Assembly: GCF_000315915.1 (NCBI RefSeq)
Contig: NC_020187.1
Location: 310,001-374,000 of the forward strand
Length of the DNA: 64,000 nucleotides
Direction of reading: 5' to 3'
Source: Henningerozyma blattae CBS 6284
Lineage: Eukaryota > Ascomycota > Saccharomycetes > Saccharomycetales > Saccharomycetaceae
In this document: positions 44,504 to 52,965 of the stretch, in pieces
Numbering within the stretch: position 1 is the stretch's first letter
Layout of the letters: each line of letters begins with the position of its first letter
Notes under the pieces: model-generated
Seen by the model: only the letters and a program-made list of their open reading frames with translations
The model's database searches: none
Told to the model about the DNA's origin: nothing
Program-made: the position numbers and the translations under genes

Positions 44504-44855
44504 TTGTCACAATTTTTGTGGTTCCAATCTATGTATCTTGTAAATTCCTCCTCTTTTTTCTATTGCAGCAAGTCGGAGTTCTAACTATATTATACTTGGT
44601 ATAAAGACTCTATTTATCTAATTGTGTATGGTAATTAAGATATTAATACTTTTCTCTAGACTTAGAAACTCAACCCGTTCGTTGCTTTCTTCATTTGTTC
44701 TTCGTGTAAGATTGTTCCTTTTAATATTCACATTCTTGAGTTCTTGTTCTATATTTGTTTATTCGTGTCACGTGATTCGTGTCTGACCTTGATAAATATA
44801 TACATAATTATTAATCCTTGAAATCACGTGATACATATTCTTAGAATACGTGACA
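44504..44855. mobile_element. LTR-like repeat A, copy 2
   Basis: About 350 bp, collinear with 21511-21881 in the same orientation, with scattered substitutions and a missing segment near 44690 relative to copy 1. Its left end is degraded (TTTGTCACA for TGTTGTCACA). It lies beside, not inside, repeat B copy 2. Confidence 0.65.
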
Positions 44856-44880
44856 GGATTTTTAAACTAAAAAAAAAATT

Positions 44881-45237
44881 CAATTGTAAAAATTTTAAGC
44901 TTTGCTACTCCCAGTAGTATATCTTTTTGGCGGCTAGTTTAATACCAACTGTTTATTAAACTATACAACTATATACCTGAGCCTATGTAAGTTAAATATT
45001 ATTATTATTACGTTCCGATTTGTTCACTATACACTTCCATCTTTTGTATTTCGTCCTTTTTGTTTTCTGGTTCTTACCTCTTTGTTCTACCTTAACTCTC
45101 TAGTTTATTCTTTTAGCTTTAGATTCTTAAATAGAATTTATGTTCATGATTCACTTACTTAATCTATATGTTCATCCCGTTATCACGTGATCCTGATTTA
45201 TACACGTGACTAAAATAGCTCACACTACGTGAGAACA
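44881..45237 (-). mobile_element. LTR-like repeat B, copy 2, uninterrupted
   Basis: Reads on the minus strand from TGTTCTCACGTAGTGTGAGC at 45237, through several CACGTG elements, to about 44881. It is about 350 bp and is the intact form of the repeat split at 21483-22190. Its start is 10 nt from the 3' end of tRNA-Gly copy 2, right after the terminator, in the same relation to the tRNA as copy 1. Confidence 0.6.
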
Positions 45238-45246
45238 AAAAATAAT

Positions 45247-45317
45247 TGCGCAAGCCCGGAATCGAACCGGGGGCCCAACGATGGCAACGTTGGATTTTAC
45301 CACTAAACCACTTGCGC
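45247..45317 (-). tRNA. tRNA-Gly (anticodon GCC), copy 2
   Basis: Identical base for base to the tRNA at 8777-8847, including the first bases of 3' trailer and the T-run terminator (T6 here, T7 there). It again follows tRNA-Ala by 4 nt. Confidence 0.97.
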
Positions 45318-45321
45318 TAAC

Positions 45322-45394
45322 TGGACGAGTCCGGAGTCGAACCGAAGACCTCTCCCATGCTAAGGGAGCGCGCTACCAACTACGCCACACGCCC
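45322..45394 (-). tRNA. tRNA-Ala (anticodon AGC), copy 2
   Basis: Identical to the tRNA at 8852-8924. Upstream flank differs after the first few bases (AAATTTTTG against ATATATTTC on the plus strand), so the repeat unit is the tRNA pair plus its terminator. Lies 233 bp from TSR4, divergently transcribed. Confidence 0.97.
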
Positions 45395-45467
45395 AAATTT
45401 TTGTTGAATTAGCTTGAAATATAATAAATCAAAACGTCAAAGGGGAAGCATGTGCTACAAAATTTTT

Positions 45468-45503
45468 TGAAAAATTTAGATGTCTAAATGATGATGAGAT
45501 GAG
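45468..45503 (+). promoter_or_regulatory. RRPE and PAC motifs upstream of TSR4
   Basis: RRPE TGAAAAATTT at 45468-45477 and PAC GATGAGATGAG at 45493-45503, 125-160 bp before the TSR4 start. Spacing and order are like those of CBF5, the other pre-rRNA gene, though the PAC comes second here. Confidence 0.8.
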
Positions 45504-45627
45504 ATCATAAAGTATGCTAAATATATGATATTCGGAATGTATAAAGAATATATTAAAGATTAAGGCCCTTTTAATAAATTGTTATTTTAAGAGATTAACA
45601 AGTAATTCAACAATTTCAATTATAAAA

Positions 45628-46959
45628 ATGTCTAATAAAATTGAAGAGATTGACAATTCAGACATTGAAGAGGGAAATTTTAATTTAGAAAATAAAACAA
45701 ATAATAATTCTGATAATAATAATCCTACTTATTTAGCATTTATCGATTCAGCTGTAAAATTAGATGACGAATTAACTACTGAAGATACTTTTATCGGTGG
45801 TAAGCCAATATGGCTTGTTGAAGATTCTAAACCAAATGATGAGTTATTAAATTGTAAGAATTGTAAAAATCATAGTAATATGAAATTATTACTCCAATCA
45901 TTTGCTCCACTGGATGAAGAACTTATGGAAGAGCTCCAAGTTAAGAATGATGTGTCAAATTTAAATATGAGTTATATCAATGCAGATGATGATAGAGTAT
46001 TATACATTTTCATTTGTACAAAGTGTCAAGGTAAAAATAATTCTATTAATGTATTAGAGGTGTTAAGCAAAATAAATACTCAATCTAATCAACAAATAAC
46101 ATCTAGCTCAATTGTTACTGAGAAAATTAATTCTTTGGATGAGGGTAAAAAATTCGATATAAATCCATTTGATTTAAGTAATAACGCTAATCCATTTGCC
46201 AATGGGGGTGACAATAAAAATAATGATACTGATAATAATAATCCCTTTAGTAATAGCGCCAATCCATTTGCTTCAATAAGTAATGAAAAAAATCAACAGA
46301 CAAAAGAGAATGATAAAAATGAAGAAAAAATTTCAATAAAGATGGCAAGAAAATTACATGATAAAATGAAAGATAAAGAATTTAATAAAGATAAAGAATT
46401 TAAAAATTATTTATTATATGTTGAAGAAGAAACTTTTAAAAATAAAAAACCGGATTTTTTAAAATTACCTAAAAATTTAAAAATTAATAAAGAAGCTGTT
46501 GAGCTATCAGAAGATGGTATTATTGAAAAAGATACTCTAGATGGAAATAATCCAATTAAATTGGATCCACGTACAGAAAGATTATCTAAATTTTTAGATG
46601 ATGATACTTTTCAAAAATTTCAAGAAATTATTGGTTATAATCCAGGCCAAGTCTTAAGATATAATATTGGTGGTGAACCTTTATTATATAGTAAAGATAA
46701 ACATGGCATTAAGAATATCAATGATATAGTTGCAAGACCAAGTTATAATCCATCTAGTAAAAGAATATTTGAAATGCAATTGATGCCCAAGATGATTCTT
46801 GATTTGGAAGAAGATGATATAGATGTGAATAAAGGTATGGAATGGGGTACTGTTATGATCTTTAGTGATCTTGAAAATTATATTCCTGAATTTGATTCAA
46901 ATGGTGTTGGATATGTTGAAGAATTAGTTAAAGTTCAATGGGAAATTAGGGACACTTGA
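45628..46959 (+). CDS. TSR4: 20S pre-rRNA processing factor Tsr4 (PDCD2 family; dedicated Rps2 chaperone)
   Basis: 443 residues (S. cerevisiae 408). Cytosolic PDCD2-like protein that binds nascent Rps2/uS5 and is needed for 40S maturation. The N-terminal PDCD2 part has FIGGKPIWLVEDSKPNDELLNCKNCKNHSNMKLLLQ with a zinc-binding CxxC, then FICTKCQGK. The C-terminal PDCD2_C domain has FQEIIGYNPGQVLRYNIGGEPLLY and KMILDLE...MEWGTVMIFSD. Between them lies a low-complexity linker with four NPF motifs (about residues 179, 188, 205 and 212). TSR4 and IFM1 are neighbours in S. cerevisiae (YOL022C/YOL023W), as here. Confidence 0.94.
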   Translation: MSNKIEEIDNSDIEEGNFNLENKTNNNSDNNNPTYLAFIDSAVKLDDELTTEDTFIGGKPIWLVEDSKPNDELLNCKNCKNHSNMKLLLQSFAPLDEELMEELQVKNDVSNLNMSYINADDDRVLYIFICTKCQGKNNSINVLEVLSKINTQSNQQITSSSIVTEKINSLDEGKKFDINPFDLSNNANPFANGGDNKNNDTDNNNPFSNSANPFASISNEKNQQTKENDKNEEKISIKMARKLHDKMKDKEFNKDKEFKNYLLYVEEETFKNKKPDFLKLPKNLKINKEAVELSEDGIIEKDTLDGNNPIKLDPRTERLSKFLDDDTFQKFQEIIGYNPGQVLRYNIGGEPLLYSKDKHGIKNINDIVARPSYNPSSKRIFEMQLMPKMILDLEEDDIDVNKGMEWGTVMIFSDLENYIPEFDSNGVGYVEELVKVQWEIRDT

Positions 46960-46989
46960 GTACCTTGAAATATTTAAGAGTCTTTTGAA

Positions 46990-47021
<32 letters not shown>

Positions 47022-47184
47022 TAAAAGTCCAAATATAAAATTATCAATGCATGCTGTATTTATAAGTATGAATATTTATATAAATAGATATATATATATT
47101 ATTATTATTTTTTATGTCTGTGAATTCATATATATTATCAATACAATATATTGAGAAATCAATATTTTAATTTATTTTTTGTCT
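46960..47184. repeat. convergent 3' spacer with ATT trinucleotide repeat
   Basis: Between TSR4 and IFM1. A run of about ten ATT units lies at 46990-47019, typical low-complexity 3' flanking DNA. Confidence 0.7.
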
Positions 47185-48963
47185 TTATAAAGTTTTTGGT
47201 AATGGAACATCTTCAAAAGCTTCAATTATATCATTTGCTAAGAAGTCATCGAAATCATCTAATACCAACCCACATTCATTACCTTTATTTAATTCTGTGA
47301 CGTCATCTTTACCATGTTTTAATGATTTTACTTTACCTTTATAAATTTCTTCATCATCTCTAATAATTTTAACATTTGAGTTATGCATGATTTTACCATT
47401 TAATACTTTACAACCTGCAATTTTCAAATAAGTACTATTACGTTGTTTATAATTGAAAACTTCTTTAATAGTTAAAGTGGCTAAAATTTTTGTTTCATAA
47501 TGTTGTGGTAAATTTTCAGTTAATATTTCTGTAACATCATCGATTAATTTATAAATGACATTATAATATTTAATTTTTATTTTTTCATTTTCATTTGGTT
47601 TTGAATCTGGTTTAATGGAATTGCTATTATCAAGATTAAAACAAAGAATGGTAGAATTTGTAATTTCTGCTAATTTTTTATCATTAATAGTAGGTTGACC
47701 CACTGAATAAGCTACAATACAAGTTCTAACTTCATCATTACCAAAATTTCTAATGGAATCTATAACAGCTTCTAATGAACCTTGTGTATCTGCCTTTATA
47801 ATGAAATTGATTTTTTTAGTTTTAGGTTTAACAATTTCTGAATCTGAATCCGAAGTTTCCAAAGTGTTATTGTTAGTGCTAGTATTATTATTAACATTTT
47901 CATTTTCAATATTTTTCAAAATTTCCTTTGACAATTTCTTTGCATCTGATTCATTACGTAGGCCAATAATTTGCTCACCAACAATAACATCTAAATTTTT
48001 CCAACCTAAAGTGGATACAACTTGTGAAGGTCCACCAATAGGTATAATTTCTTGTTTATCATCAATTGATCTTGATTGAGGAGAATTTGAAAGAATACGA
48101 CGTACTTTACACCAAGCACCTGATTGAGACCCAATTAAAATGGAACCTTGCTTAATATTACCTTGTTTTACCAGTACATTTACAATTTTGCCTCCAATTT
48201 TATTATTTACAGAAGTTTCAATGACATCTGCTTTAATTGGAGAATCCAAATCTGAATCCAATTGTAAAATGTCAGTCAATGCTACCATGGAATCAATTAA
48301 ATCATTCATACCAAATCCAGTGATGGAAGAGATGGGGATGAATTGAATATCACCTCCGAATTCTTCAATGACAATATTATAATTTAATAAATCATTTTTA
48401 ATTTTATTTAATTTTTTATTCCTTTCATTACTATCTTTAATTAAATCCAATTTTGTAACCACTACAATAACATTTGGAGGATTTTCATCATTTTCATTTG
48501 CCTCTTGAATAATTGAAGATAAATGGTTAATGGTTTCGACTGTTTGAGTCAAGATCCCATCTTGAATGGATACTAACAGTAAGAGGATATCAGGGATCTG
48601 AGTATTACGTTTTCTCATTTTGGAAAAAGTTTTATGACCTGGAGTATCCAAGATTGTAATGTTCAAATTATTTTTCAAATGTAATGAAAAAGTGGAAATC
48701 TTTTGAGTGATGCCCCCGAATTCTGTGGAAGTGATTGTTGTCTCTGGAGTGATTCTATTTTGGATTTGATAATTTTTAATCAAATTATCCAATAGAGTGG
48801 TTTTCCCATGATCTACATGACCTAGAATAGACACGATGGGGGGTCTTTTGATGATGTGAGTGAATCTTTTAACAGATGAGGGGAGGAGACGGGTTGGTGA
48901 GGTGTAAAGTGTGGTGCAAATTGATGTGTTACATTTGAGTAGCAAAGGTTTTAAATATAACAT
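47185..48963 (-). CDS. IFM1: mitochondrial translation initiation factor 2
   Basis: 592 residues (S. cerevisiae 676). GTPase that places initiator tRNA on the mitochondrial small ribosomal subunit. The first about 40 residues are basic, hydroxylated and free of acidic residues, a likely mitochondrial presequence. The G1 motif GHVDHGKT (residues 48-55) follows almost directly, then DTPGHKTF (G3), VVVTKLDLI (G4) and a SSITGFG segment (G5 region). Domains II-IV of IF2 follow (INFIIKADTQGSLEAVIDSI; EVFNYKQRNSTYLKIAGCKV). The N-terminal extension present in S. cerevisiae is almost absent, which accounts for the length difference. Confidence 0.95.
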   Translation of the reverse strand: MLYLKPLLLKCNTSICTTLYTSPTRLLPSSVKRFTHIIKRPPIVSILGHVDHGKTTLLDNLIKNYQIQNRITPETTITSTEFGGITQKISTFSLHLKNNLNITILDTPGHKTFSKMRKRNTQIPDILLLLVSIQDGILTQTVETINHLSSIIQEANENDENPPNVIVVVTKLDLIKDSNERNKKLNKIKNDLLNYNIVIEEFGGDIQFIPISSITGFGMNDLIDSMVALTDILQLDSDLDSPIKADVIETSVNNKIGGKIVNVLVKQGNIKQGSILIGSQSGAWCKVRRILSNSPQSRSIDDKQEIIPIGGPSQVVSTLGWKNLDVIVGEQIIGLRNESDAKKLSKEILKNIENENVNNNTSTNNNTLETSDSDSEIVKPKTKKINFIIKADTQGSLEAVIDSIRNFGNDEVRTCIVAYSVGQPTINDKKLAEITNSTILCFNLDNSNSIKPDSKPNENEKIKIKYYNVIYKLIDDVTEILTENLPQHYETKILATLTIKEVFNYKQRNSTYLKIAGCKVLNGKIMHNSNVKIIRDDEEIYKGKVKSLKHGKDDVTELNKGNECGLVLDDFDDFLANDIIEAFEDVPLPKTL

Positions 48964-49185
48964 GATCCATTTACTTTTGATGCAATTGGGGTTTTAATAT
49001 GCCTTTTTTTTTTTATCTTTTATTTTAATTAAATATTAAATATTAAATAGCGAAATATATAGTTAAATATATTATATGATAAGATTATGCGAAATGATGG
49101 AGGGAAGTTTAAAAGAAAAATTTATTCGGCCGAAATGAAAAAGAGAAAAATTAACATTTAAAAAAAAAAAATAATAGTGACGCGT

Positions 49186-49512
49186 TCACGTGTGGAACAA
49201 TTTTGATTTATTGTAGATGTTATTTTTATAATCTTCATAGGAGAAGGAATGTCTTCTAAATGAGGCCAATGTTGGCATATCTTGAGTTTGCTGAGGGTTG
49301 TTTAGTGACTTGGCATTTTTCTGTGGTTGTGGTGGAGGAGGAGGAGGAGGGGCCGATTTTTTATCTTTATGATAAGTATAATATTTCGAATGGTATTCTA
49401 ATTCAAAAGGATGAGTGTTAGGGACCGGAGGGTTTTGTAAATTCAAGAAATCTGTTGATTGACAGAGCGTTTTAATTTTTAAAAGAGGATTGCATGCAGC
49501 TTGAGTTTTCAT
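49186..49512 (-). CDS. small uncharacterised protein with polyproline run
   Basis: 108 residues from an ATG at 49512, in the same direction as IFM1 and 222 bp downstream of nothing but promoter sequence for that gene. It has an LEYHSKYYTYHKDK segment, a run of eight or nine prolines around residue 58, and a tyrosine/asparagine-rich C-terminus (FSYEDYKNNIYNK). No signal peptide or membrane span. By position it corresponds to S. cerevisiae YOL024W (next to IFM1 and same strand), but I cannot confirm similarity of sequence. The compositional coherence and ATG suggest a real gene. Confidence 0.5.
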   Translation of the reverse strand: MKTQAACNPLLKIKTLCQSTDFLNLQNPPVPNTHPFELEYHSKYYTYHKDKKSAPPPPPPPQPQKNAKSLNNPQQTQDMPTLASFRRHSFSYEDYKNNIYNKSKLFHT

Positions 49513-51971
49513 ATTTTTTATTTTTTTTATTTTGTAAAGAGTGTGTATATTTTGATTAAAAAAAATTTGTGGGTTAAGAATAGAATACCAAAATTACCAA
49601 GTTAGATTAAAATGTAGGAATGGATTGATGCTTATATACTGTAAATACTCTGTATTATACATCTTATAAAATCACCTAATAATGTGATCGATTGGCGGTA
49701 AACTGATTAGTGACACTTGCGACAATTTACGTCACACCTATGTAAAAAGAAACGTGGCAAGAATGATAGATCATGAAGAAAGGCAAGAGGAAGGGCCAGA
49801 AGAAAGGCATGACTGTAGAACAAGATTGCAGAAAGATTGTAGGGCAATCCAGTCCTGTACAAGAAGATCAGAACCTTAAGAAAGAACGGATAAAGTCCGA
49901 GGCAAATGATTGGCGCGTACCGAATAGCAACGAAAATAAACAAACAAAACCATCCAATCATCAAGATTAACACATAACCTCTAACGTATAATGTTGATTA
50001 AACTTCTCAATGGTTATAGCAAAATTCAAATGGCAGTCGAGAGGAAATTCAAAACCAAGAATTGAGAATCGAGAATCGAAAATCAAGAATTAAAAAAAAA
50101 GTTGAAAAATATTAAAAGTTGAAAAATAGCCTTTAATGATGCGATTGTCTTGCCCATGAGTTTTTGCCTTTTAAGCTTAACATAGATCTACTTCTCCTCG
50201 TTTATTCGTATTCCATTGGTTATGGGATTATATATAATTGCTTCTACACTTATGTATAATTGCTCCTACACTTATATATAGACACTTATATATAGACACT
50301 AGATAATTGTATATATAATCATATATAATCACGTATAAGGAAACAGCTTGTTTAGATAAAGTATAAACAAACATATTTCTTTCTCCGAAAATAAACAAAC
50401 AGCCTCCGAAAAAGCACGTTTCCTAAAACGGACAAAATCAAGGGTGCCTACGAGTCATCTGCCGACTCCGTGCCGACGTAGAAAAAGAAAAAAGCACGGC
50501 GTGCGGCCGTTTCTTCGCCGCACACGGAGCACGACCCGAAGAGGCAAGGTGCGCCCTGAGTCTGCCTCCTAAAAGAGGAAACATCTCCCACTTGAGTTTC
50601 CGATTCAAACACATCGTATCCGCCGCAGCTACCGTATCGGGCAAGCCACGCTGTCGGAGACGCAGCGCCGTGTCCCGATGCGGCAGGACCGATGAGTGTG
50701 CAGGCCATCTCGATACCCGATTGGGGTGAAATATTTGCCGGGGGGGGAGGGGGAGAAGGAGGAGAATAAGAGGGAGAAGACAGAATACCAAAAGGACCTC
50801 GAGTCATGCCCGAAATCCGTGGGCTGCGTCCGGTCCACAAGTTACGCCGAACAACATACAGCATAGTATGGTGTAGTATAGTATACTGTTCTGCCTGTCT
50901 AAAGAGAGAGTTCCTTCACAGAGCTGCCCAGCACGGAGAACGGGAAACGGAGAACGGAGAACGAAGAACGGTATCCCCCTGTTTGTTTATTCCATCTTTC
51001 TTTCATCCTTGGCCTAGTGTCTTGTTTATCCGCCCTGTTTTGTGTCTGTTTGGGAATTTTCTTCATCTGGTGTAAATATTATGAGATGCCCTATTCCGGT
51101 TCTCGATGACAACCACTACGAACCTTTCTGGCCCCCTGCAATCTGGCGATACCTGATCGGGCCAATACCCGCTTATCTGTAGTAATCGGCTTCTTCATAG
51201 AAACTACCGTAGAGACGTCGTACAGACACTACACAGAAAACGGCACAGGACCCGTAGCCGTGTAGCCGTGTGTGGCTGCATTACTTGTATAGTCCTTTCT
51301 TTATTTCCGTACTAACAAGAAGAAAAAAAAAAGAATACACTCCGTTCAATAACTTATCTCAGCAAACATGTGTCTGTGGCAGGAATAACTCCTTGTTCCT
51401 ATTCTACTCTATTCTATTCTATTCAATCTCTTTATTTATTTATCTTTTCCCTAATATACTATACTATTTCGGTCTAGCCTTTGAAAAAACTGTATACATC
51501 ACTTCTATATACAACAATAAAACAATATTCTATGTATTGTGTTGTATGTACACACAAACACACATAAGCAATTACATCAATCAATGTTTCAATATCAATC
51601 ACTATACATGGTTACGATTTCTTATTTATATATAACCTTGTTGTGAATTTTTCCTTCTCTATCTATTTGTTTTTTTTCTTTTCACTACCTTATTTTTTCC
51701 CACTATTTCTTGTTCCCACTCTTTCTTTCTTTTTTTCTCTCTCTTCCTCTTCTCTATTTATTTATTCTTCCCTCATATATAAGCATATCGAATTTTGACC
51801 AATTAGCTAGATAAAATAACCAAACTTTTTCTTTGTTCAAATTATTTTCTTTTCGAATCTCAGTCATTGTTATTTGCTCGATCATTCTTCTAGATATATT
51901 CTTCTATTTCTTTAATTATTCTTCCCCGTTTCCCCCCAATTACCCTTCCGTCAAATAATAATTAATTCATA
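49513..51971. promoter_or_regulatory. long intergenic tract with GC-rich island, upstream of the Pma1 proteolipid gene
   Basis: 2.46 kb. About 50440-51260 is GC-rich against AT-rich flanks, with CCG/CGG-rich stretches and a G-run at 50738-50754. From about 51640 to 51930 the DNA is very pyrimidine-rich on the plus strand, a common feature of promoters of highly expressed yeast genes, fitting the PMP gene downstream. Several short frames, including 49773-49970 plus (65 codons, ATG) and 50448-50864 minus, resemble nothing I know. TCCGAAAA near 50385 lacks a proper CDEI partner, so I do not call a centromere. Confidence 0.4.
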
Positions 51972-52091
51972 ATGTTTCCAGGTGGTGCGATCACAGCTAT
52001 TGCTTTATTAGGTGTCGGTGGCCTTGTCATTATAGGTGTTATCTTTTACAAAAAGGAACAAGCCAAGAAGAGAGCTTTGAATAGATTCTAA
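51972..52091 (+). CDS. PMP2: plasma-membrane proteolipid regulating Pma1 H+-ATPase (PMP1/PMP2 family)
   Basis: 39 residues: a short MFPGGAITA start, one membrane span (about 6-25), then a basic cytosolic tail KKEQAKKRALNRF. The pattern matches S. cerevisiae Pmp1/Pmp2 (MTLPGGV..., tail ending R-G-L-Q-R-F): same length, same P-G-G before the span and the same R-x-L-x-R-F end. These proteolipids co-purify with Pma1 and raise its activity. PMP2 (YEL017C-A) lies close to PXP1 (YEL020C) in S. cerevisiae, as here, which favours PMP2 over PMP1. The gene is too short for ordinary ORF scans. A long pyrimidine-rich promoter precedes it. Confidence 0.85.
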   Translation: MFPGGAITAIALLGVGGLVIIGVIFYKKEQAKKRALNRF

Positions 52092-52965
52092 ATTGCTTAA
52101 CGAGTTAGCCGCTATGCAATTTAACTAAAATTTTTTTTTCACTTCTCTTTTTTCTTCCCCTTTTTTATTTTCTACTGTGCAAGCTTGAAATATTAAAAAC
52201 AAAACCAAAAAAAAAGAAAAAAATCCAATAAAAAAATGTTACCATTATAGTCATGCAACAAGTTTGCAATACAATGCGTATTCACGATCCTTACTTCCTC
52301 CTGAATGCATTTCCTTCTTCTTATTTATAAAGACCCTTCTGGATACCTTTGTGTGTGTGTATCTAGTCCGGTTGGGAAGTTGTGATCTACGTTTTTCCTC
52401 TGTTTCCGGATTTGTAAATATTACGCGGCGTACTAACTAACGTATTGACTTACAATGATAACGTGTGCAAGATTTAGAATTGAATTGACTTTTAATTACT
52501 ATTATTTTTCCTGTTTCTACTAGGGATCCTAACAATGTTGTAATAAATAATCTTTTATTTTTTTTATTTTATTTTATTTTATTTTAATTATTTCTCCCAT
52601 CCTATATACTTTTATTTCTTATATCCTACTCCCTAACTCTCTATTTTTTCTTTACTTTAATTTATCAACCTCTATATGTCTGTTATATATAAATATAAAT
52701 AAATTTATTAATTTTAATAAAAGATAATTATTTCTTTTAAAATTGGTATCTCCATTTATTCATTACTTTTTTTCTGGCTTCAAACTACCTTGCAAATCTA
52801 TATCACGTCATATTTCCACAGTGGCTTTCGGAATTTCAATTGTGGTTTCGGAAATGAAATGACTTATTTCCTTTTCCCGTAATCAAGAATTTATAAATCA
52901 TATAAATACTAAGATATAATCATATCTATCACACTCCCATCCACAACAACATACAACATCAACAA
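52092..52965. promoter_or_regulatory. intergenic tract upstream of PXP1
   Basis: 874 bp, AT-rich, with the 3' end of the PMP-type gene, poly(T)/TTTTA runs near 52555-52590 and a TATAAATA-type stretch near 52895-52910 about 60 bp before PXP1. Nothing else identified. Confidence 0.4.

Noticed and set aside
44641..44860. Promoter cluster of CACGTG E-boxes (Cbf1/Pho4 type)
   Set aside because: The CACGTG elements belong to the LTR-like repeats A and B and recur in both copies, with no nearby host gene that they would serve.
49773..49970. 65-codon lysine-rich plus frame with ATG
   Set aside because: Opposite an equally open minus frame and without similarity I can recognise; short enough for chance.
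50328..50400. Possible point centromere (ATCACGTA followed by TTTCTCCGAAAATAA)
   Set aside because: Spacing is only about 50 bp, the middle is not especially AT-rich and the CDEIII flanks do not match TGTTT.TG..TTTCCGAA.
50438..50864. Two overlapping minus-strand frames of 117 and 138 codons in the 50.4-kb GC island
   Set aside because: Mutually overlapping, cysteine/arginine/proline-rich as expected of GC-rich non-coding DNA, with no recognisable domain.
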